Shown in pieces: positions 55,240-64,000 of a DNA stretch of 64,000 nucleotides. Positions within the stretch are counted from its first letter, which is position 1. The number at the start of each line of letters is the position of its first letter. A model generated the notes under the pieces. The model saw only the letters and a program-made list of their open reading frames with translations. It was not told the origin of the DNA and made no database searches. Source of the stretch: Labia minor (lineage: Eukaryota; Arthropoda; Insecta; Dermaptera; Spongiphoridae); the NCBI GenBank assembly GCA_963082975.1, contig CAUJBJ010000031.1:434001-498000 (forward strand). Reading direction: 5' to 3'. Both the position numbers and the translations under genes were made by a program.

Positions 55240-57380
55240 ATCAAATATGAATTTATTCTTCAATAGAATCAGAAAATTAATAAAATAAAATATAAAAGAT
55301 AATTTTATCCCTCGTATTTAAAAAAGTAGGATTTTCCCTTTAATATTTGAACAAAATCAGAATTTTCCGTAAGAATTCAATGAAAATATTTAAGAAATCG
55401 ATCAAATATGAATTTATTCTTCAATAGAATCAGAAAATTAATAAAATAAAATAAAAAAGATAATTTTATCCCTCGTATTTAAAAAAGTAGGATTTTCCCT
55501 TTAATATTTGAACAAAAACAGACTTTTCCGTAAGAATTCAATGAAAATATTTAAGAAATCGATCAAATATGAATTTATTCTTCAATAGAATCAGAAAATT
55601 AATAAAATAAAATATAAAAGATAATTTTATCCCTCGTATTTAAAAAAGTAGGATTTTCCCTTTAATATTTGAACAAAATCAGACTTTTCCGTAAGAATTC
55701 AATGAAAATATTTAAGAAGTCGATCAAATATGAATTTATTCTTAATTATAATCAGAAAATTAATAAAATAAAATAAAAAAGATAATTTTATCCCTCGTAT
55801 TTAAAAAAGTAGGATTTTCCCTTTAATATTTGAACAAAATCAGACTTTTCCGTAAGAATTCAATGAAAATATTTAAGAAATCGATCAAATATGAATTTCT
55901 TCTTCAATAGAATCAGAAAATTAATAAAATAAAATATAAAAGATAATTTTATCCCTCGTATTTAAAAAAGTAGGATTTTCCCTTTAATATTTGAACAAAA
56001 TCACACTAATCCGTAAGAATTCAATGAAAATATTTAAGAAATCGATCAAATATGAATTTATTCTTCATTAGAATCAGAAAATGAATAAAATAAAATATAA
56101 AAGATAATTTTATCCCTCGTATTTAAAAAAGTAGGAATTTTCCCTTTAATATTTGAACAAAATCAGATTTTCCGTAAGAATTCAATGAAAATATTTAAGA
56201 AATCGATCAAATATGAATTTATTCTTCATTAGAATCAGAAAATTAATAAAATAAAATAAAAAAGATAATTTTATCCCTCGTATTTAAAAAAGTAGGATTT
56301 TCCCTTTAATCTTTGAACAAAATCAGACTTTTCCGTAAGAATTCAATGAAAATATTTAAGAAATCGATCAAATATGAATTTATTCTTCAATAGAATCAGA
56401 AAATTAATAAAATAAAATATAAAAGATAATTTTATCCCTCGTATTTAAAAAAGTAGGATTTTCCCTTTAATATTTGAACAAAATCAGACTTTTCCGTAAG
56501 AATTCAATGAAAATATTTAAGAAATCGATCAAATATGAATTTATTCTTCAATAGAATCAGAAAATTAATAAAATAAAATATAAAAGATAATTTTATCCCT
56601 TGTATTTAAAAAAGTAGGATTTTCCCTTTAATATTTGAACAAAATCAGACTTTTCCGTAAGAATTCAATGAAAATATTTAAGAAATCGATCAAATATGAA
56701 TTTATTCTTCATTATAATCAGAAAATTAATAAAATAAAATAAAAAAGATAATTTTATCCCTCGTATTTAAAAAAGTAGGATTTTCCCTTTAATATTTGAA
56801 CAAAATCAGACTTTTCCGTAAGAATTCAATGAAAATATTTAAGAAATCGATCAAATATGAATTTATTCTTCAATAGAATCAGAAAATTAATAAAATAAAA
56901 TAAAAAAGATAATTTTATCCCTCGTATTTAAAAAAGTAGGATTTTTCCCTTTAATATTTGAACAAAATCAGACTTTTCCGTAAGAATTCAATGAAAATAT
57001 TTAAGAAATCGATCAAATATGAATTTATTCTTCAATAGAATCAGAAAATTAATAAAATAAAATATAAAAGATAATTTTATCCCTCGTATTTAAAAAAGTA
57101 GGATTTTCCCTTTAATATTTGAATAAAATCACAGTAATCCGTAAGAATTCAATGAAAATATTTAAGAAATCGATCAAATATGAATTTATTCTTCATTAGA
57201 ATCAGAAAATTAATAAAATAAAATATAAAAGATAATTTTATCCCTCGTATTTAAAAAAGTAGGATTTTCCCTTTAATATTTGAACAAAATCACAATAATC
57301 CGTAAGAATTCAATGAAAATATTTAAGAAATCGATCAAATATGAATTTATTCTTCAATAGAATCAGAAAATTAATCAAAT
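54530..57380 (+). repeat. 5428-bp-offset duplication, copy 2
   Basis: This is collinear with 49100-51950 and overlaps the end of the 8327-bp block. Private changes include TTAAGAAGTCG near 55716 and CCCTTGTATT near 56598, the latter one of the few lost CpG sites in the window. It carries GTAGTTTTTT near 54786 where copy 1 has GTAGGTTTTT. The match ends near 57430, where this copy has CAAAATCAGAATTTT and copy 1 has CAAAAACAGAC. Confidence 0.88.
55183..55239 (+). repeat. Truncated 57-bp monomer, copy 3
   Basis: It is identical in structure to the unit at 49755, including the microhomology junction. It closes the 1023-bp composite unit. Confidence 0.95.
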
Positions 57381-58461
57381 AAAATATAAAAGATAATTTT
57401 ATCCCTCGTATTTAAAAAAGTAGGATTTTCCCTTTAATATTTGAACAAAATCAGAATTTTCCGTAAGAATTCAATGAAAATATTTAAGAAATCGATCAAA
57501 TATGAATTTATTCTTCAATAGAATCAGAAAATTAATAAAATAAAATATAAAAGATAATTTTATCCCTCGTATTTAAAAAAGTAGGATTTTCCCTTTAATA
57601 TTTGAACAAAATCAGAATTTTCCGTAAGAATTCAATGAAAATATTTAAGAAATCGATCAAATATGAATTTATTCTTCAATAGAATCAGAAAATTAATAAA
57701 ATAAAATATAAAAGATAATTTTATCCCTCGTATTTAAAAAAGTAGGATTTTCCCTTTAATATTTGAACAAAATCACAATAATCCGTAAGAATTCAATGAA
57801 AATATTTAAGAAATCGATCAAATATGAATTTATTCTTCATTAGAATCAGAAAATTAATAAAATAAAATAAAAAAGATAATTTTATCCCTCGTATTTAAAA
57901 AAGTAGGATTTTCCCTTTAATATTTGAACAAAATCACACTAATCCGTAAGAATTAAATGAAAATATTTAAAAAATCGATCAAATATGAATTTATTCTTCA
58001 ATAGAATCAGAAAATTAATAAAATAAAATAAAAAAGATAATTTTATCCCTCGTATTTAAAAAAGTAGGATTTTCCCTTTAATATTTGAACAAAATCAGAC
58101 TTTTCCGTAAGAATTCAATGAAAATATTTAAGAAATCGATCAAATATGAATTTATTCTTCAATAGAATCAGAAAATTAATAAAATAAAATATAAAAGATA
58201 ATTTTATCCCTCGTATTTAAAAAAGTAGGATTTTTCCCTTTAATATTTGAACAAAATCAGACTTTTCCGTAAGAATTCAATGAAAATATTTAAGAAATCG
58301 ATCAAATATGAATTTATTCTTCATTAGAATCAGAAAATGAATAAAATAAAATATAAAAGATAATTTTGTCCCTCGTATTTAAAAAAGTAGAATTTTCCCT
58401 TTAATATTTGAACAAAATCAGACTTTTCAGTAAGAATTCAATGAAAATATTTAAGAAATCG
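57380..58461 (+). repeat. Mixed segment, about 6.5 monomers
   Basis: Left-domain-type monomers reappear here: CAGAATTTT twice, CACAATAAT, then the linked C139A (57951) and T-insertion (58231) pair, then a GTCCC monomer. Private changes include TTAATCAAATA near 57372, TTTAAAAAATCG near 57965, GTAGAATTTTCCC near 58387 and TTTTCAGTAAG near 58425, which destroys the CCG of that monomer. No other sequence is present. Confidence 0.83.
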
Positions 58462-59427
58462 ATCAAATATGAATTTATTCTTCATTAGAATCAGAAAATG
58501 AATAAAATAAAATAAAAAAGATAATTTTATCCCTCGTATTTAAAAAAGTAGGATTTTCCCTTTAATATTTGAACAAAATCACACTAATCCGTAAGAATTA
58601 AATGAAAATATTTAAGAAATCGATCAAATATGAATTTATTCTTCAATAGAATCAGAAAATTAATAAAATAAAATATAAAAGATAATTTTATCCCTCGTAT
58701 TTAAAAAAGTAGGAATTTTCCCTTAAATATTTGAACAAAATCAGATTTTCCGTAAGAATTCAATGAAAATATTTAAGAAATCGATAAAATATGAATTTAT
58801 TCTTCAATAGAATCAGAAAATTAATAAAATAAAATATAAAAGATAATTTTATCCCTCGTATTTAAAAAAGTAGGATTTTCCCTTTAATATTTGAACAAAA
58901 TCACACTAATCCGTAAGAATTCAATGAAAATATTTAAGAAATCGATCAAATATGAATTTATTCTTCATTAGAATCAGAAAATGAATAAAATAAAATATAA
59001 AAGATAATTTTATCCCTCGTATTTAAAAAAGTAGGATTTTCCCTTTAATATTTGAACAAAATCACACTAATCCGTAAGAATTAAATGAAAAAATTTAAGA
59101 TATCGATCAAATATGAATTTATTCTTCAATAGAATCAGAAAATTAATAAAATAAAATATAAAAGATAATTTTATCCCTCGTATTTAAAAAAGTAGGAATT
59201 TTCCCTTAAATATTTGAACAAAATCAGATTTTCCGTAAGAATTCAATGAAAATATTTAAGAAATCGATAAAATATGAATTTATTCTTCAATAGAATCAGA
59301 AAATTAATAAAATAAAATATAAAAGATAATTTTATCCCTCGTATTTAAAAAAGTAGGATTTTCCCTTTAATATTTGAACAAAATCACACTAATCCGTAAG
59401 AATTCAATGAAAATATTTAAGAAATCG
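58462..59427 (+). repeat. Tandem trimer, 2 x 483 bp
   Basis: Monomers starting at 58462, 58623 and 58784 repeat as those starting at 58945, 59106 and 59267. Each trimer is an AATGAAT monomer with CACACTAAT and C139A (58596 and 59079), a compensating-indel monomer with CCCTTAAATATT, and a monomer whose first bases are ATAAAATATG in place of ATCAAATATG. The last two changes occur only here. Differences between copies include TAAAAAAG against TATAAAAG near 58513 and AAAAAATTTAAGATATCG in the second copy near 59085. Confidence 0.9.
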
Positions 59428-60280
59428 ATCAAATATGAATTTATTCTTCATTAGAACCAGAAAATTAATAAAATAAAATAAAAAAGATAATTTTATCCCT
59501 CGTATTTAAAAAACTAGGATTTTCCCTTTAATATTTGAACAAAATCACAGTAATCCGTAAGAATTCAATGAAAATATTTAAGAAATCGATCAAATATGAA
59601 TTTATTCTTAATAAGAATCAGAAAATGAATAAAATAAAATATAAAAGATAATTTTGTCCGTCGTATTTAAAAAAGTAGGATTTTCCCTTTAATATTTGAA
59701 CAAAATCAGACTTTTCCGTAAGAATTCAATGAAAATATTTAAGAAATCGATCAAATATGAATTTATTCTTCATTAGAATCAGAAAATTAATAAAATAAAT
59801 TAAAAAAGATAATTTTATCCCTCGTATTTAAAAAAGTAGGATTTTCCCTTTAATATTTGAACAAAATCACAGTAATCCGTAAGAATTCAATGAAAATATT
59901 TAAGAAATCGATCAAATATGAATTTATTCTTCATTAGAATCAGAAAATTAATAAAATAAAATATAAAAGATAATTTTATCCCTCGTATTTAAAAAAGTAG
60001 GATTTTCCCTTTAATATTTGAACAAAATCACAATAATCCGTAAGAATTCAATGAAAATATTTAAGAAATCGATCAAATATGAATTTATTCTTCATTAGAA
60101 CCAGAAAATTAATAAAATAAAATAAAAAAGATAATTTTATCCCTCGTATTTAAAAAAATAGGATTTTCCCTTTAATATTTGAACAAAATCACAGTAATCC
60201 GTAAGAATTCAATGAAAATATTTAAGAAATCGATCAAATATGAATTTATTCTTAATTAGAATCAGAAAATTAATAAAATA
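59428..60280 (+). repeat. Left-domain haplotype island in the right domain
   Basis: The monomers run GAACCAG/AAACTAGG/CACAG, then CTTAATAAG with GTCCGTCG (marker at 59607), then TTAAAAAAG/CACAG, CACAATAAT, and GAACCAG/AAAATAGG/CACAG. This is the same series as at about 20430-21240 and, in its first four monomers, 26390-27200 (the GTCCGTCG marker occurs only at these three places), about 39 and 33 kb away. Sequence of the left domain has thus been inserted or exchanged into the right domain. Confidence 0.85.
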
Positions 60281-62486
60281 AAATATAAAAGATAATTTTA
60301 TCCCTCGTATTTAAAAAAGTAGGATTTTCCCTTTAATATTTGAACAAAAACAGACTTTTCCGTAAGAATTCAATGAAAATATTTAAGAAATCGATCAAAT
60401 ATGAATTTATTCTTCAATAGAATCAGAAAATTAATAAAATAAAATATAAAAGATAATTTTATCCCTCGTATTTAAAAAAGTAGGATTTTCCCTTTAATAT
60501 TTGAACAAAATCAGACTTTTCCGTAAGAATTCAATGAAAATATTTAAGAAATCGATCAAATATGAATTTATTCTTAATTATAATCAGAAAATTAATAAAA
60601 TAAAATAAAAAAGATAATTTTATCCCTCGTATTTAAAAAAGTAGGATTTTCCCTTTAATATTTGAACAAAATCAGACTTTTCCGTAAGAATTCAATGAAA
60701 ATATTTAAGAAATCGATCAAATATGAATTTCTTCTTCAATAGAATCAGAAAATTAATAAAATAAAATATAAAAGATAATTTTATCCCTCGTATTTAAAAA
60801 AGTAGGATTTTCCCTTTAATATTTGAACAAAATCACACTAATCCGTAAGAATTCAATGAAAATATTTAAGAAATCGATCAAATATGAATTTATTCTTCAT
60901 TAGAATCAGAAAATGAATAAAATAAAATATAAAAGATAATTTTATCCCTCGTATTTAAAAAAGTAGGAATTTTCCCTTTAATATTTGAACAAAATCAGAT
61001 TTTCCGTAAGAATTCAATGAAAATATTTAAGAAATCGATCAAATATGAATTTATTCTTCATTAGAATCAGAAAATTAATAAAATAAAATAAAAAAGATAA
61101 TTTTATCCCTCGTATTTAAAAAAGTAGGATTTTCCCTTTAATATTTGAACAAAATCAGACTTTTCCGTAAGAATTCAATGAAAATATTTAAGAAATCGAT
61201 CAAATATGAATTTATTCTTCAATAGAATCAGAAAATTAATAAAATAAAATATAAAAGATAATTTTATCCCAAGTATTTAAAAAAGTAGGATTTTCCCTTT
61301 AATATTTGAACAAAATCAGACTTTTCCGTAAGAATTCAATGAAAATATTTAAGAAATCGATCAAATATGAATTTATTCTTCAATAGAATCAGAAAATTAA
61401 TAAAATAAAATATAAAAGATAATTTTATCCCTCGTATTTAAAAAAGTAGGATTTTCCCTTTAATATTTGAACAAAATCAGAATTTTCCGTAAGAATTCAA
61501 TGAAAATATTTAAGAAATCGATCAAATATGAATTTATTCTTCATTATAATCAGAAAATTAATAAAATAAAATAAAAAAGATAATTTTATCCCTCGTATTT
61601 AAAAAAGTAGGATTTTCCCTTTAATATTTGAACAAAATCAGACTTTTCCGTAAGAATTCAATGAAAATATTTAAGAAATCGATCAAATATGAATTTATTC
61701 TTCAATAGAATCAGAAAATTAATAAAATAAAATAAAAAAGATAATTTTATCCCTCGTATTTAAAAAAGTAGGATTTTCCCTTTAATATTTGAACAAAATC
61801 AGACTTTTCCGTAAGAATTCAATGAAAATATTTAAGAAATCGATCAAATATGAATTTATTCTTCATTAGAATCAGAAAATTAATAAAATAAAATAAAAAA
61901 GATAATTTTATCCCTCGTATTTAAAAAAGTAGGATTTTCCCTTTAATATTTTAACAAAATCAGACTTTTCCGTAAGAATTCAATGAAAATATTTAAGAAA
62001 TCGATCAAATATGAATTTATATTTCAATAGAATCAGAAAATTAATAAAATAAAATATAAAAGATAATTTTATCCCTCGTATTTAAAAAAGTAGGTTTTTC
62101 CCTTTAATATTTGAACAAAATCAGACTTTTCCGTAAGAATTCAATGAAAATATTTAAGAAATCGATCAAATATGAATTTATTCTTAATTATAATCAGAAA
62201 ATTAATAAAATAAAATAAAAAATATAATTTTATCCCTCGTATTTAAAAAAGTAGGATTTTCCCTTTAATATTTGAACAAAATTAGACTTTTCCGTCAGAA
62301 TTCAATGAAAATATTTAAGAAATCGATCAAATATGAATTTATTCTTCATTAGAATCAGAAAATTTATAAAATAAAATAAAAAAGATAATTTTATTCCTCG
62401 TATTTAAAAAAGTAGGATTTTCGCTTTAATATTTGATCAAAATCACACTTTTCCGTAAGAATTCAATGAAAATATTTAAGAAATCG

Positions 62487-62543
62487 ATCAAATATGAATT
62501 TATTCTTCATTAGAATCAGAAAATGAAAATATTTAAGAAATCG
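62487..62543 (+). repeat. Truncated 57-bp monomer, copy 4
   Basis: This is the counterpart of the truncated unit at 54160 in the 8327-bp duplication, with the same deletion junction. Confidence 0.95.
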
Positions 62544-63566
62544 ATCAAATATGAATTTATTCTTCAATAGAATCAGAAAATTAATAAAATAAAATAAAAA
62601 AGATAATTTTATCCCTCGTATTTAAAAAAGTAGGATTTTCCCTTTAATATTTGAACAAAATCAGACTTTTCCGTAAGAATTCAATGAAAATATTTAAGAA
62701 ATCGATCAAATATGAATTTATTCTTCATTAGAATCAGAAAATTAATAAAATAAAATAAAAAAGATAATTTTATCCCTCGTATTTAAAAAAGTAGGATTTT
62801 CCCTTTAATATTTTAACAAAATCAGACTTTTCCGTAAGAATTCAATGAAAATATTTAAGAAATCGATCAAATATGAATTTATTCTTCATTAGAATCAGAA
62901 AATTAATAAAATAAAATAAAAAAGATAATTTTATCCCTCGTATTTAAAAAAGTAGGATTTTCCCTTTAATATTTTAACAAAATCAGACTTTTCCGTAAGA
63001 ATTCAATGAAAATATTTAAGAAATCGATCAAATATGAATTTATATTTCAATAGAATCAGAAAATTAATAAAATAAAATATAAAAGATAATTTTATCCCTC
63101 GTATTTAAAAAAGTAGTTTTTTCCCTTTAATATTTGAACAAAATCAGACTTTTCCGTAAGAATTCAATGAAAATATTTAAGAAATCGATCAAATATGAAT
63201 TTATTCTTAATTATAATCAGAAAATTAATAAAATAAAATAAAAAAGATAATTTTATCCCTCGTATTTAAAAAAGTAGGATTTTCCCTTTAATATTTGAAC
63301 AAAATTAGACTTTTCCGTCAGAATTCAATGAAAATATTTAAGAAATCGATCAAATATGAATTTATTCTTCATTAGAATCAGAAAATTTATAAAATAAAAT
63401 AAAAAAGATAATTTTATTCCTCGTATTTAAAAAAGTAGGATTTTCGCTTTAATATTTGATCAAAATCACACTTTTCCGTAAGAATTCAATGAAAATATTT
63501 AAGAAATCGATCAAATATGAATTTATTCTTCATTAGAATCAGAAAATGAAAATATTTAAGAAATCG
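62544..63566 (+). repeat. 1023-bp higher-order unit, second copy
   Basis: Six full monomers plus a truncated one, in the same order and with the same markers as 54217-55239, including GTAGTTTTTTCCC at 63113 and CCGTCAG near 63316. Confidence 0.9.
63510..63566 (+). repeat. Truncated 57-bp monomer, copy 5
   Basis: This is the counterpart of the unit at 55183 in the 8327-bp duplication, with the same AATGAA junction. Confidence 0.95.
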
Positions 63567-64000
63567 ATCAAATATGAATTTATTCTTCAATAGAATCAGA
63601 AAATTAATAAAATAAAATATAAAAGATAATTTTATCCCTCGTATTTAAAAAAGTAGGATTTTCCCTTTAATATTTGAACAAAATCAGAATTTTCCGTAAG
63701 AATTCAATGAAAATATTTAAGAAATCGATCAAATATGAATTTATTCTTCAATAGAATCAGAAAATTAATAAAATAAAATAAAAAAGATAATTTTATCCCT
63801 CGTATTTAAAAAAGTAGGATTTTCCCTTTAATATTTGAACAAAAACAGACTTTTCCGTAAGAATTCAATGAAAATATTTAAGAAATCGATCAAATATGAA
63901 TTTATTCTTCAATAGAATCAGAAAATTAATAAAATAAAATATAAAAGATAATTTTATCCCTCGTATTTAAAAAAGTAGGATTTTCCCTTTAATATTTGAA

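Larger units (their letters stand above)
51950..55670 (+). repeat. 8327-bp-offset duplication, copy 1
   Basis: This block is repeated from about 60280 to the end of the window. Markers are TGAACAAAAACAG (52014/60341), AAAAAATATAAT (about 53891/62218), the truncated monomers (54160/62487 and 55183/63510) and GTAGTTTTTTCCC (54786/63113). The offset equals 51 full monomers, two truncated ones and two inserted bases. Its first 1.5 kb is also similar to 50081-52013 at about 12 monomers' distance, since both begin with the rare ACAAAAACA variant and continue with the same series, so the right domain grew by nested copying. Confidence 0.9.
1..64000 (+). repeat. 161-bp AT-rich satellite array, whole window
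   Basis: The whole window is head-to-tail copies of one 161-bp monomer with no other sequence between them. Monomer starts fall at 1, 162, 323, 485 and 646, and the last begins at 63889. Subtracting five 57-bp units and eight one-base insertions from 63888 leaves exactly 395 x 161 bases, so hand counting of phase closes. All copies run in the same orientation; I saw no inverted unit. Each monomer has stop codons in all three frames on both strands (plus strand: clustered TAA at monomer positions 38-54; minus strand: within the first 60 bases), and 161 is not a multiple of three, so no long reading frame can exist. Scale and monogenic composition are typical of centromeric or pericentromeric satellite. 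The family and species are not recognised; the function is inference. Confidence 0.98.
60280..64000 (+). repeat. 8327-bp-offset duplication, copy 2, cut by the window end
   Basis: This is collinear with 51950-55670 up to the last base, so its right edge is not seen. The most obvious private change is CCCAAGTATT near 61268 in place of CCCTCGTATT. The last monomer starts at 63889 and is cut after 112 bases, at the GAA preceding the ACAAAATCA segment. Confidence 0.9.

Noticed and set aside
1-64000. CRISPR array
   Set aside because: The repeat is the full 161 bp with no unique spacers; variation between units is a few point changes, and there are no cas genes.
1-64000. Protein-coding genes or a repetitive protein
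   Set aside because: 161 is not a multiple of three and each monomer has stop codons in all three frames on both strands, so open frames cannot extend much beyond one monomer.
1-64000. tRNA, rRNA or other structured RNA genes
   Set aside because: I saw no GC-containing stem pattern or conserved RNA motif, and the sequence is entirely accounted for by the monomer.
1-64000. Mitochondrial control-region repeats, kinetoplast variable region or a bacterial low-complexity region
   Set aside because: AT content alone would allow an organelle, but 64 kb without any gene and with multi-kilobase higher-order duplications is far more typical of nuclear satellite. An organellar or protist origin is not strictly excluded by sequence.
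1-64000. Whole window as an assembly artefact of one collapsed or looped repeat
   Set aside because: Private point changes distinguish copies and the phase arithmetic closes exactly with a mixture of indels, which is unlikely for a looped artefact. Individual joins in the near-identical 8050-bp duplication could still be wrong.

Overview
This window is one uninterrupted head-to-tail satellite DNA array from base 1 to base 64000. I found no gene, RNA gene, transposon or unique-sequence island. The repeat unit is 161 bp, about 20% G+C, and always in the same orientation. Taking position 1 as monomer position 1, hand phase counting gives about 395 full monomers (eight of them 162 bp through a one-T insertion), five identical 57-bp truncated monomers and a final partial monomer of 112 bp starting at 63889. 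I do not recognise the satellite as a named family. Gene-free satellite at this scale points to a eukaryotic centromere, pericentromere or other heterochromatic block. Three CpG sites per monomer are almost always intact, which argues against a heavily CpG-methylated genome (vertebrate or typical plant centromere) and fits better an AT-rich invertebrate such as an insect. That assignment is inference only.

The monomers fall into diagnostic variants. The main variable sites are position 24 (T or A), 39-40 (TA, GA or TT), 51-55 (several A/T patterns), 68-70 (ATC, GTC or ATT) and 121-127 (six main forms). Positions about 71-111 and 128-161 plus 1-23 are nearly constant. Tracking rare variants reveals large duplicated blocks, each offset by a whole number of monomers: about 5636 bp (35 monomers +1 base; 2.9-8.6 kb against 8.6-14.7 kb), 5957 bp (37; 20.2-24.15 against 26.16-30.1 kb), 8050 bp (50; 32.7-38.1 against 40.75-46.15 kb), 7245 bp (45; 31.0-33.6 against 38.3-40.85 kb), 5428 bp (49.1-51.95 against 54.5-57.4 kb) and 8327 bp (51.95-55.67 against 60.28-64.0 kb). 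Short higher-order units also occur, such as a 483-bp trimer at 58.46-59.43 kb and a 1023-bp unit of six full monomers plus one truncated monomer.

There are two broad domains. From 1 to about 49 kb the array lacks truncated monomers and is rich in the CACAATAAT, CACAGTAAT and CAGAATTTT forms of the variable segment. From about 49 to 64 kb it is rich in CAGACTTTT, carries all five truncated monomers and has its own set of point variants. A short stretch at 59.4-60.3 kb brings back a left-domain haplotype. The picture is of an array growing by unequal exchange of multi-kilobase blocks, some so similar that the copying must be recent.
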